Origin: Nocardioides oceani
GTDB lineage: Bacteria > Actinomycetota > Actinomycetes > Propionibacteriales > Nocardioidaceae
NCBI RefSeq assembly: GCF_030412965.1
Contig: NZ_JAUHJQ010000011.1
Span: 1 to 64,000, forward strand
DNA: 64,000 bases
Direction of reading: 5' to 3'
The notes under the pieces were generated by a model, which saw only the letters and a list, made by a program, of their open reading frames with translations, did not search any database and was not told the origin of the DNA. Made by a program: the position numbers and the translations under genes. This document shows positions 34,194 to 41,855 of this stretch, piece by piece (position 1 is the stretch's first letter; each line of letters starts with the position of its first letter).

Positions 34194-34460
34194 TTACGCC
34201 AGGGAGAGGAAGAGCTTCTCCATCTTCTTCACGTCCACACCGTCGAGGCCCTCGTCGGACTCGGTCAGGCACTGCTGCAGGCCGGTCGCGACGATGGCGT
34301 AGCCGGCGCGGGAGAGCGCCTTGTTCACGGCGGCGAGCTGGGTGAGGACGGACTCGCAGTCCGAACCTTCCTCCATCATCCGGATCACGCTGGCCAGGTG
34401 GCCGTTCGCGCGCTTCATGCGCGTGATGATCGCCTTGATCTCACTCGGGTCCAGGTCCAT
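34194..34460 (-). CDS. CstR/CsoR-family repressor lacking the copper histidine
   Basis: This 88-residue all-helical repressor of the CsoR/RcnR family starts at ATG 34460 after GGAGGGGAGCAA (GTG 34463 is an alternative). Copper CsoR uses Cys36, His61 and Cys65. Here the equivalents are Cys35 (GSDCESV), Gly60 (VATGLQQC) and Cys64, so the histidine is missing while both cysteines remain. That is the hallmark of CstR-type sensors that form di- or trisulfides with reactive sulfur. The neighbours agree: rhodanese, persulfide dioxygenase-like and sulfur transporter genes. It is translationally coupled to the DUF302 gene (TGATG). Two G/C-palindrome operators lie in the divergent promoter. Confidence 0.88.
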   Translation of the reverse strand: MDLDPSEIKAIITRMKRANGHLASVIRMMEEGSDCESVLTQLAAVNKALSRAGYAIVATGLQQCLTESDEGLDGVDVKKMEKLFLSLA

Positions 34461-34873
34461 CACTTGCTCCCCTCCAGTGCAGCCAGGGCTGCGGTCAACC
34501 GCTCGCGCGCGTCGGCAGCCACAGCGCGCAACGCGTCACCATTCTTCCCCTCGGCGGCGAACGACATCATCGCGTCCGGGTCGAACGCCTCGACCACCGT
34601 GGTCGATTCATCGACGGCTCGCACGACCACGTTGCACGGCAGCAGAGCCGCGATGGACGGCTCAGCCCCCAGTGCGCGGTGGGCGAGCTCGGGGCGGCAC
34701 GCGCCCAGGATCACCTGCGGCACGACATCGACGTCGAGCTTCTTCTTCAGCGTCGCCCGCAGATCGATCTCGGTGAGCACGCCGAACCCCGCCTCGCCGA
34801 GTCGGGCGCGCACTGCCTCGACCGTCTCCGCGTACGGGCGGGCGACGGTCGTGCGGATGGTGTAGTCGGTCAT
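34460..34873 (-). CDS. DUF302 family protein
   Basis: 137 residues from ATG 34873 (GGAGGGAT ribosome site). The DUF302 pattern is clear: a YTIRTTV strand at the start, AVRARLGEAGFGVLTEIDL, ILGACRPELAHRAL and LLPCNVVVRAV with its conserved cysteine. The family folds as a small alpha-beta dimer of unknown biochemical role and often neighbours sulfur and thiol genes. Together with the CstR-like gene it forms a leftward two-gene operon sharing the divergent, operator-bearing promoter with the rhodanese operon, so it is probably induced by reactive sulfur. The open frame extends upstream, but those residues are not conserved. Confidence 0.88.
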   Translation of the reverse strand: MTDYTIRTTVARPYAETVEAVRARLGEAGFGVLTEIDLRATLKKKLDVDVVPQVILGACRPELAHRALGAEPSIAALLPCNVVVRAVDESTTVVEAFDPDAMMSFAAEGKNGDALRAVAADARERLTAALAALEGSK

Positions 34874-34931
34874 GGGTATCCCTCCTGGGGGATGCGAAGT
34901 CGCGTAGTGCGGCATCCCTGGCGTCAACTGT

Positions 34932-34983
34932 ACAACCCCCTGGGGGGTTGTGCTAAGTTCTCGACTAACCCCCCAGGGGGATG
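34932..34983. promoter_or_regulatory. Divergent promoter with two CsoR/CstR-type operators
   Basis: ACAACCCCCTGGGGGGTTGT (34932-34951) and TAACCCCCCAGGGGGATG (34966-34983) are near-perfect palindromes of the C-run/G-run type bound by the CsoR/CstR family. One flanks each divergent start (DUF302-cstR leftward, rhodanese operon rightward). Two sites suggest that both directions are repressed by the CstR-like protein. Confidence 0.85.
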
Positions 34984-35013
34984 ATTTTGAATCGCGATCG
35001 GAAGGAGCAGGTT

Positions 35014-35316
35014 ATGCAAGAGGTGACCATCGACCAGGCCGCATCGGCGGCTACCGGCGCGGGCGTGATCGTGGACGTCCGCGAGCCGGCCGAGTACCGC
35101 GACGGGCACATCCCCGGTGCGGTGAACATCCCGATGGGCCAGCTGACGGCACGACTGAGCGAGATCGATCGCCACCAGCCCGTCTACGTCGTGTGCGCCT
35201 CGGGCAACCGCAGCAGCGCCATGACCGACGTCCTGACCGCAGCCGGTTTCGACGCCTTCAACGTCGCCGGCGGAACCAGCGCCTGGATCCGGTCCGGGCT
35301 CCCCGTGGAGAAGTGA
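35014..35316 (+). CDS. Single-domain rhodanese sulfurtransferase
   Basis: 100 residues from ATG 35014 after AAGGAGCAGG. The whole chain is one rhodanese domain (VIVDVREPAEYRDGHIPGAV; YVVCASGNRSSAMTDVL) with active-site loop CASGNRS, catalytic Cys near 69. It moves sulfane sulfur from persulfides or thiosulfate to acceptors in the cytoplasm. It is first in a rightward operon under the CstR-type operators, 7 bases ahead of the metallo-beta-lactamase-rhodanese gene, and would work with it in persulfide disposal. Confidence 0.92.
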   Translation: MQEVTIDQAASAATGAGVIVDVREPAEYRDGHIPGAVNIPMGQLTARLSEIDRHQPVYVVCASGNRSSAMTDVLTAAGFDAFNVAGGTSAWIRSGLPVEK

Positions 35317-35323
35317 GGCAGCC

Positions 35324-36775
35324 ATGACCCACCAGCGAAACGACACCCCCGACCCTGCGACGAGCGAGGCCGAGCAGCACCCTGCCGGCGAGATCACCGT
35401 CCGCGTCGTCGAGACGCCCTCGCTCGGCGACCGCACCTACGTCGTCCACGACGGCGAGGTCGCCTTTGTCGTCGACCCCCAGCGCGACATCGACCGCGTC
35501 CAGCAGGTCCTCAAGGACGACGGTGTCCGCCTGACGCACGTGTTCGAGACCCACATCCACAACGACTACGTCACCGGCGGCCTGGCGCTCGCCGAGGCCG
35601 CCGGCGCGGCGTACCTGGTCAACGCCGAGGACGACGTCTCCTTCGACCGGACCCCGGTCCGCGACGGCGAGGTCGTCGAGGTGGGCAGCCGGATGCGGGT
35701 CCGCGCCATCGCGACCCCCGGGCACACCTTCACCCACCTGTCCTACGCGCTCTCGACGGTCACCGACGGGCACGAGGAGCCGTACGCCGTGTTCACCGGC
35801 GGGTCGCTGCTCTACGGCGCGACTGGGCGGCCCGACCTGCTCGGCACGGAGCACACCGACGAGCTCGTGCGTCACCAGCACGCCTCTGCCCACCGGCTCG
35901 CCTCCGAGCTGCCCGACGACGCCGAGGTCTACCCCACCCACGGGTTCGGCTCGTTCTGCTCGGCGACCCAGTCGGACGCCACCTCCTCGACGATCGGGCA
36001 GGAGAAGCACTCGAACCCGGTGCTGACCCAGGACGAGGAGACCTACGTCCGCGAGCTCCTCGACGGCCTGGGCGCGTGGCCGGCCTACTACGTCCACATG
36101 GGGCCCGCGAACGCCCGCGGACCACAGGCGCCGGACCTCTCCCCGGTCCAAGAGGCCGACGCGACCGAGCTGCGCCGCCGCATCGAGGCCGGCGAGTGGG
36201 TGGTGGACCTGCGCAACCGCACCGCGTTCGCCGCCGGTCACGCCCCGGGCACGGTCAACTTCGGGCTCGACGGCGCCTTCTCCACCTACCTCGGCTGGCT
36301 CATCGAGTGGGGCACCCCGCTCACCCTGCTGGGGGAGACCGCCGAGGACGTAGCGACCGCGCAGCGCGAGTTGGTCCGCATCGGCATCGACCGGCCCGCC
36401 GCGCAGGCCACCGGCGGCCCCGAGCAGTGGACGACCGGCGAGGTCGCCCACTTCCCGACCGCGACGTTCGCCGACCTCGCCCAGGTCCGCCACCACCGCC
36501 AGGTCGTCGTCCTCGACGTCCGTCGCGCCGACGAGCACGCCAAGGCCGCCATCGACGGCGCGGTCAACATCCCCGTCCACGAGCTCCCGCGCCGCGTCGC
36601 AGAGGTCCCGGACGGCGAGGTGTGGGTGCACTGCGCCGGCGGCTACCGCGCCTCGATCGCGGCGTCCTTCGTCGCGGCCGCCGGCCGCACACCGGTCGCG
36701 GTCGACGACACCTTCGACAACGCCGAGAAGGTCGGGCTCCACCTCGTCAGCCCCAGCGACGGGTCGCAGGACTGA
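35324..36775 (+). CDS. Persulfide-dioxygenase-like metallo-beta-lactamase with rhodanese domains (CstB-like)
   Basis: 483 residues. The N-terminal metallo-beta-lactamase domain (about 15-250) has the iron-binding ETHIHNDYVTGG, TPGHTFTHLSY and the GRPDLLG segment of the ETHE1/CstB group. A degenerate rhodanese-like middle (WVVDLRNRTAFAAGHAPGTV, no Cys) and an active C-terminal rhodanese (VVLDVRRADEHAKAAIDGAV; HCAGGYRASIAASF) follow. CstB-like enzymes oxidise persulfides to sulfite and thiosulfate. ATG 35324 lies 7 bases after the rhodanese gene. Operators upstream and the TauE-like exporter downstream support a sulfide/persulfide detoxification operon. Confidence 0.92.
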   Translation: MTHQRNDTPDPATSEAEQHPAGEITVRVVETPSLGDRTYVVHDGEVAFVVDPQRDIDRVQQVLKDDGVRLTHVFETHIHNDYVTGGLALAEAAGAAYLVNAEDDVSFDRTPVRDGEVVEVGSRMRVRAIATPGHTFTHLSYALSTVTDGHEEPYAVFTGGSLLYGATGRPDLLGTEHTDELVRHQHASAHRLASELPDDAEVYPTHGFGSFCSATQSDATSSTIGQEKHSNPVLTQDEETYVRELLDGLGAWPAYYVHMGPANARGPQAPDLSPVQEADATELRRRIEAGEWVVDLRNRTAFAAGHAPGTVNFGLDGAFSTYLGWLIEWGTPLTLLGETAEDVATAQRELVRIGIDRPAAQATGGPEQWTTGEVAHFPTATFADLAQVRHHRQVVVLDVRRADEHAKAAIDGAVNIPVHELPRRVAEVPDGEVWVHCAGGYRASIAASFVAAAGRTPVAVDDTFDNAEKVGLHLVSPSDGSQD

Positions 36776-36776
36776 C

Positions 36777-37607
36777 ATGAGCCTCGCCGTCGTGATCGTC
36801 GCGGTCGCCGCCGGCGCCCTGATCGGATTGTCGTTGGGGGCGCTGGGCGGGGGCGGCTCGATCATGGCCGTCCCGGTCCTGGTCTACGCACTGGACCAGT
36901 CCGCGGCGCAGGCGACCACCGGCTCGCTGGTCGTGGTCGGCGTGACCTCGCTGATCGCCGCGATCACCGCCCACCGGGCAGGCAACGTGCTCCTCGGCCG
37001 TGGCGTGGTGTTCGGCGCGGTGGCGATCGGCGGCGCCGCCGCAGGAGCGAAGGCGGCCGCGCACGTCCCCGACGACGCGCTCCTCGCAGCGTTCGCGGGC
37101 CTGATGCTGCTCGTCGGGGTCCTGATGGCGTGGCGCCAGCTCGGCCACCGCCGCGGATCGAGCGAGGACCGCCCCCGCCCCAGGCTCGACGACCCGATCA
37201 TCACCTTCAGCCCGACCTTCGCCTGCCAGTGCCCGCGCGCCCTCAAGGTGCTGATCACGGCCACCGCAGTCGGGCTGCTGACCGGGTTCCTCGGCGTCGG
37301 CGGCGGGTTCCTGGTCGTCCCGGCCCTGCTCTTCGCGCTGGCACTGCCGATGGAGTACGCCGCCGGCACCTCTCTTGTCGTCATCACCATTACCAGCGCA
37401 TCGGCCCTCGTGGTCCGCGCCGGCACCGGGACCAGCCCGGACTGGGGTCCGGTCCTCGCCCTCACCGCAGCATCCGCCCTGGCGGCCGTCGCCGGAGCTC
37501 GCCTGGCGGACCGGGTCGACACCGACCGACTGCAGCAGGTCTTCACTGCTCTGGTCCTCGGCGTCGCCGTCTTCACCGCAACCCAGGCCCTCCCCGCCCT
37601 GACCTGA
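36777..37607 (+). CDS. TauE/SafE-family membrane protein
   Basis: 276 residues, about eight membrane helices in two repeats, each opening with the family's glycine motif (LGALGGGGSIMAVPVLVYAL; TGFLGVGGGFLVVPALLFAL). TauE/SafE proteins move sulfite or organosulfur anions. The linker between the repeats carries CQCPRALK, a dicysteine not typical of the family. ATG 36777 is one base after the preceding stop. As the last member of the CstR-controlled operon it probably exports sulfite or thiosulfate made by the CstB-like enzyme. Confidence 0.88.
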   Translation: MSLAVVIVAVAAGALIGLSLGALGGGGSIMAVPVLVYALDQSAAQATTGSLVVVGVTSLIAAITAHRAGNVLLGRGVVFGAVAIGGAAAGAKAAAHVPDDALLAAFAGLMLLVGVLMAWRQLGHRRGSSEDRPRPRLDDPIITFSPTFACQCPRALKVLITATAVGLLTGFLGVGGGFLVVPALLFALALPMEYAAGTSLVVITITSASALVVRAGTGTSPDWGPVLALTAASALAAVAGARLADRVDTDRLQQVFTALVLGVAVFTATQALPALT

Positions 37608-37725
37608 CCTGACCTCCCCGACCTGACACACCGCAGGACCGGCGCCGGCGACCGCCCACCCGGCCCGCCCGGCCCGCCCGCACTCACGCACACAACGAAC
37701 CCACCCGAACGAGAAACGGATCATC

Positions 37726-39927
37726 ATGAGCAACACGACGGCGCCCCGCCACGCGGGTCCGCCCTCCTCGCCCGGCTCGACCCGGCCGGTCAGCGCCGAC
37801 ATGGGGCCCCTGGGCCGCCTCGGCGTGTGGGTCACCGACCACGCCAAGCTCGTCACCGTCGTCTGGCTGCTGACCATCGCCGGCCTCGGCGCCTTCGCAC
37901 CCCAGGTCGAGCACAACCTGTCCGGCGCCGGCTGGCAGGCAGAAGGCTCGGAGTCCGTGGAGGCCCGCGAGCTCGCCCGCGAGCACTTCGGCGGCAACGC
38001 CTCCTCCGCCATCCAGGTCGTCGTCCGCTCCACCGACGGGCCGGTCACCGAGGGCGAGGGCAAGGACGTCCTGGCCGAGGTCACCGCCGTCCTCGAGGCC
38101 GAGCCGCGCATCGCCGAGGTGGTCGCGCCCACGCCGGGCGCGACGCTGTCCCAGGACGGCGACACCGCGATCGTGCTCGCCGGCGCCGGTGCGGACACCA
38201 ACGAGATGGTCCGCGTCGCCACCGACCTCAAGGCCGAGCTGCAAGAGCTGTCCACCGACGCCGTCGAGGTCAACCCCACCGGATCCTCGCTGCTGTGGAG
38301 CGACTTCAACGAGGCCAACCTCGACGCGATGCTGAAGTCCGAGCTCATGTCCTGGCCGGTCACCCTGGCGATCCTGGTGCTCGCCTTCGGCGCGCTCGTC
38401 GCCGCCGGCCTCCCGCTGCTCCTCACCCTCGCCGGACTCGTCGCCTCCGCCGGTTCCCTGGTGCTCATCAACGAGCTCGTGCCGGTCTCCATCTGGGCGA
38501 TGAACTTCGCGATGATGTTCGCCCTCGCCCTGGGCATCGACTACGCCCTGTTCGTCGTCGTCCGCTACCGCGCCGCCCGCGCTGCGCGCGCCGGCAGCGG
38601 CCGCACCGACATCGCCGGCAAGCAGCGGGCGATCGCCCAGACCATGGACACCGCCGGCAAGGCCGTCCTGCTCTCCGGCCTGACCGTGCTGATCTCGCTG
38701 TCCGCGGTGATGCTGGTTCCCTCCCCGTCATTCCGCTCGATGGCAGGCGGGATCATGCTCTCGGTCCTCTTCGTCCTCGCCGCCACCCTCACCCTGCTGC
38801 CGCTGGTGCTGTTCAAGCTCGACGACCGCATCAACAAGCTCGCGCTCCCGTGGTCGAAGTCCGGCGAGCACCGCTCCCCGCGCTTCGCCGCCTGGGGCGA
38901 GCGGCTCTGGAAGCGGCCCCTGGTCTGGGGCCTGGCGTCCCTGGTCGTGCTCCTCGCACTCGCCGCCCCGATCGCCGGCCTCACGACCGCCATGCCCTCG
39001 ATCAAGGTGCTCCCCGAGGACGCCTCGGCCCGGGTCGGCTACGACCAGGTCCAGGAGTCCTTCGGCGACGGCGCCCCCGGCACCCTGCAGCTCGTCATGA
39101 ACGACGCCGACGCCGCTGCGGCCACCGAGGTGCTCAAGAACGACGACGGCATCGCCGCCGCCATGCCGCCGATGCCCGCAGCCGACGACAGCGGGCTGGT
39201 CATGGTCCAAGCGGTCCCGACCGTCGACCCCTCCGACCCGCAGCTCGGCGAGACCGTCGACCGGCTCCGCGCCGACCTCCCGGCCTCCGCCCTCGTCGGC
39301 GGCGCCCCGGTAGAGAACCTCGACCTCAAGACCCAGCTCGACGAGTCCACCCCGCTGGTCATCGGCGTCGTCCTCGTCCTCGGCTTCCTGCTCCTCCTCG
39401 TCGCCCTCCAGGCACCGCTGATCTCACTGCTCGGCACCCTGGCCAGCCTGCTGTCCACCGCCGCGGCCTTCGGCGTCGCGCGGCTGGTCTTCCAGGAGGG
39501 ATACGGCGCGGACCTGCTCGGCTTCGAGTCCCAAGGCTTCCTCGACGCGTGGGCGCCGGTGTTCTTCTTCGCGATGATCTTCGCCATCGCCATGGACTAC
39601 ACGGTCTTCCTGCTCGCCTCGGCCAAGGAACACTACGAGCGCACCGGCGACCCGAAGGAAGCGATGGTCGGCTCGCTCGCCCACTCCGGCCGGGTGATCT
39701 TCGCCGCCGGCGCCGTCATGGTCGCGGTGTTCTTCACCTTCGCCCTGTCCGGCCCCATCCCGCCCAAGGAGATGGGCGTCGTCCTCGGCGTCGCGGTCCT
39801 GCTCGACGCGTTCCTCGTCCGCCTGGTCCTGCTCCCGGTCCTGCTCCGCCTCACCGGCAACGCCGCCTGGTACACCCCGGCCTGGCTCAAGAGGATCCTG
39901 CCCAACATCACCTTCGCCCACGACTGA
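37726..39927 (+). CDS. MmpL/RND-type transporter
   Basis: 733 residues, intact, with 12 predicted membrane helices in two halves separated by two periplasmic loops (about 60-200 and 405-540). The charged membrane motifs LALGIDYALFVVVRYR and FAIAMDYTVFLLASAKEHYE are those of MmpL-type proton-driven exporters. It starts at ATG 37726, 118 bases after the TauE-like gene, so it probably has its own promoter. The substrate is unknown. In this place, between sulfur genes and two small cysteine or membrane proteins, it may still be part of the stress cluster. It is only family-related to the broken mmpL at the left end of the window. Confidence 0.9.
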   Translation: MSNTTAPRHAGPPSSPGSTRPVSADMGPLGRLGVWVTDHAKLVTVVWLLTIAGLGAFAPQVEHNLSGAGWQAEGSESVEARELAREHFGGNASSAIQVVVRSTDGPVTEGEGKDVLAEVTAVLEAEPRIAEVVAPTPGATLSQDGDTAIVLAGAGADTNEMVRVATDLKAELQELSTDAVEVNPTGSSLLWSDFNEANLDAMLKSELMSWPVTLAILVLAFGALVAAGLPLLLTLAGLVASAGSLVLINELVPVSIWAMNFAMMFALALGIDYALFVVVRYRAARAARAGSGRTDIAGKQRAIAQTMDTAGKAVLLSGLTVLISLSAVMLVPSPSFRSMAGGIMLSVLFVLAATLTLLPLVLFKLDDRINKLALPWSKSGEHRSPRFAAWGERLWKRPLVWGLASLVVLLALAAPIAGLTTAMPSIKVLPEDASARVGYDQVQESFGDGAPGTLQLVMNDADAAAATEVLKNDDGIAAAMPPMPAADDSGLVMVQAVPTVDPSDPQLGETVDRLRADLPASALVGGAPVENLDLKTQLDESTPLVIGVVLVLGFLLLLVALQAPLISLLGTLASLLSTAAAFGVARLVFQEGYGADLLGFESQGFLDAWAPVFFFAMIFAIAMDYTVFLLASAKEHYERTGDPKEAMVGSLAHSGRVIFAAGAVMVAVFFTFALSGPIPPKEMGVVLGVAVLLDAFLVRLVLLPVLLRLTGNAAWYTPAWLKRILPNITFAHD

Positions 39928-40124
39928 GGGTCCCTGACCGTTGGCACGCCCCTAGCGCGCCTTTCGCACGACCTTCAGCACGCTCCAGCGGCCGGTGCGC
40001 GGCGCAGTTCTCGACCTCGTCGAGGGAGTTCCGCGCGCCGGCCCGCCTGGCGGACGCAACTTGCGACTGCTGCCCCCACCGCCGCACACCCGTGCGCAAC
40101 CGCCAATCAAGGAGAACCACGCCC

Positions 40125-40292
40125 ATGTGCCGTGCAACAACCTGTCGCACCTGCAAGAAGACGACCTGGGCCGGCTGCGGCCAGCACATCAACCAGGTCA
40201 AGGCCGCCGTGCCCGCCAGCCAGTGGTGCCCCGGCCACCCCAAGGCTGAGCGTTCCGGGGGCGGCTTCCTCAGCCGCCTGCTCGGCCGCTGA
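40125..40292 (+). CDS. Small cysteine-rich protein (55 residues)
   Basis: ATG 40125 after AAGGAGAACC. The product begins MCRATTCRTCKKTTWAGCGQ and has a later WCPGH motif: five cysteines plus histidines, a probable zinc- or metal-binding knuckle. The C-terminus is basic (FLSRLLGR). No named family is certain. It is translated just ahead of the DUF2892 gene (15-base gap), and such pairs occur beside metal and sulfur operons. It could be a metal chaperone or sensor, as inference. Confidence 0.7.
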   Translation: MCRATTCRTCKKTTWAGCGQHINQVKAAVPASQWCPGHPKAERSGGGFLSRLLGR

Positions 40293-40307
40293 AATGAGGA
40301 TCGACAC

Positions 40308-40511
40308 GTGAACATCGACCGCGCAATCTTCCTCCTCGCCGGAACGCTCGTCGTACTCAGCGCGCTGCTCACCCTGCTCGTCTCGCAGTGGTGGGTGCTC
40401 CTGGCCGCCTTCGTCGGCCTCAACCTGGCGCAGTCCAGCCTCACCGGCTTCTGCCCCGCGGCCGTCCTGCTCCGCAGATTCGGTGTCGCCAGCGGCTGCG
40501 CGCTCCGCTGA
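40308..40511 (+). CDS. DUF2892 (YgaP-like) membrane protein
   Basis: 67 residues with two membrane helices (RAIFLLAGTLVVLSALLTLL; WVLLAAFVGLNLAQSSLTGF) and the signature TGFCPAAVLLRRFGV. This is the stand-alone form of the membrane domain that in Escherichia coli YgaP is fused to a rhodanese. Its presence near rhodanese genes fits sulfur handling at the membrane. GTG 40308 is the start. It ends 11 bases before the anomalous homopolymer block. Confidence 0.85.
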   Translation: MNIDRAIFLLAGTLVVLSALLTLLVSQWWVLLAAFVGLNLAQSSLTGFCPAAVLLRRFGVASGCALR

Positions 40512-40522
40512 CCCACGGCGTC

Positions 40523-40597
40523 GGGGGGGGGGGGGGGGCGGGGGGGGGGGCCCCCCCCCCCCCCCCGGGGGGGGGGGGGGGCGCCCCCCCCCCCCCC
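40523..40597. repeat. G/C homopolymer block (probable assembly artefact)
   Basis: Consecutive runs of G16, C, G11, C16, G15, CG and C14 fill 75 bases. The runs are mutually complementary and would form extreme hairpins. Such a tract is not known as a natural element of this kind and resembles poly-G sequencing artefact or a forced contig join. Synteny across this point should not be trusted. Confidence 0.75.
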
Positions 40598-41159
40598 GCG
40601 GCTCCACCCGCCCTTCGGCGCTGGCTGACGAACCGTGGGCCTACCGTCCGGTTTGGTCACGGTGGAAGCCCCATGACCGGCTCGCCGCGTCGGGATGAAA
40701 GGCGCTGATAAGTTTATCAACGTCTGCGCCGCAAGTGTCATGGCGCAACGCTCACCCAGGTCAAGGCACCGCCCCGGGCCCCTGTTCGGCTCTCAGCGTT
40801 GTTCGGGGCGCGCGATGCGCCGGGCTACACCGGAAGCCCGGTTCGGTTACTTGCGTCCTCGCGGATCTCCTCGACGGTGATCGCCTGCGGTGCCCCGGGG
40901 GATGGCAAGGTCGTAGGCATCGGGGATGCCGTCAACCAAGTCGTAGTGTGCCAGCGGTTCCTTCAACCGGGGGCTCGGGCCTACCGAACCGGCTGACCTT
41001 GTCCGCGGGGCCTGATGAGCGCGAACGAGCGGGCTGGCAAGCACTCCGTCGCTGACATTTCGATTGGCCGTCGTTGGATGAGGCGCCGGGCGCACAAAAT
41101 GCCAGTTGAGCGGAAGAACCGGCGTGGCCACTGACAAGATGAGTGGCGGCTGACAGTCA
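40598..41159. other. Noncoding interval with 14-bp near-palindrome
   Basis: No gene is supported in these 560 bases. TGATAA-GT-TTATCA at 40706-40719 is a conspicuous A/T-rich dyad embedded in GC-rich DNA, possibly a protein site. A minus-strand frame at about 40850-40970 has coding-like residues (KEPLAHYDLVDGIPDAYDLA) and may be a gene remnant. The leftward coupling operon ends at 41160. Confidence 0.4.
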
Positions 41160-41855
41160 TTAGCGCGGTCCCTTCTCAGTTCGGGTGCGCGGCTGCGCAC
41201 CGAGCGGGTCGTCCTTGATCTCGCCGGTGTCCAGGTCGACCTCGACTAGGCGCGGTCGACCAGTTGGCTCGGGCTGCTCGTGGGCGCGGCGGTTGATGGG
41301 CAGCGCGTCGATGTCGTGGGCGAAGGCGTTCTCACGCCGCTGGGTGCTGGCCTCGCCCAGGTGCTCGTTGTGCCGCGGCCTGGCTGGCCAGCTCTTGTGC
41401 TCGTCGTCGCAGTGGGTGCGCAGCCGGTTGCGCATGCGGTCGGCGAACGCCGGCAGGCAGTAGCGGTGCCACTCCTCAAGGGCGTCGCTGGTCATCGCGA
41501 GTCCGGCGCGGCGGCGCTGGTCGGCCAGGACCGCGATCTCGTGGACCAGGTGCGGGTGCACGGGCCAGCAGCTGGGGATGAGCCCGGAGACGTCCCAGGT
41601 GTACTCGCGGTTGAGCCAGATCACGACGTCCTCGAGCCACTCCCACAGCTGGTGGCGCAGCTCGGGGTCCAGGCACGTGGCCGGCTCCCACGGCCGGGGT
41701 AGCAGGGCGTGGTTGCCCAGCGCCTTCTTCTGCTCCTCGGTGCCGTTGATGGCGATGTGGAGCTCGCGGTAGGCCAGCCGGACGTGCTCCCCCGGCACAG
41801 GGAACGCGTAGACCATCGGTGTCGGTGCGGCCCGTCGGGCCTGCTCGGTCGTCAC
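41160..41855 (-). CDS. Conserved hypothetical protein of the transfer operon (231 residues)
   Basis: GTG 41855 overlaps the stop of the coupling ATPase gene, so it is the last gene of the leftward transfer operon. The protein has no membrane segment or signal peptide. It contains helical, tryptophan-rich blocks (LRHQLWEWLEDVVIWLNREY; VHPHLVHEIAVLADQRRRAG) and a hydrophilic tail. No named family is recognised. The position suggests an accessory to the coupling protein, perhaps linking relaxosome and channel, as inference. Confidence 0.75.
   Translation of the reverse strand: MTTEQARRAAPTPMVYAFPVPGEHVRLAYRELHIAINGTEEQKKALGNHALLPRPWEPATCLDPELRHQLWEWLEDVVIWLNREYTWDVSGLIPSCWPVHPHLVHEIAVLADQRRRAGLAMTSDALEEWHRYCLPAFADRMRNRLRTHCDDEHKSWPARPRHNEHLGEASTQRRENAFAHDIDALPINRRAHEQPEPTGRPRLVEVDLDTGEIKDDPLGAQPRTRTEKGPR

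Noticed and set aside
34194..34460. Calling the repressor a copper CsoR
   Set aside because: The copper-ligand histidine is glycine here and all neighbours are sulfur genes; a CstR-type sensor fits better.
37827..40292. 821-residue plus-strand frame overlapping mmpL
   Set aside because: Arg/Pro-rich shadow of the MmpL gene; only its final 55 codons (from ATG 40125) are a supported small gene.
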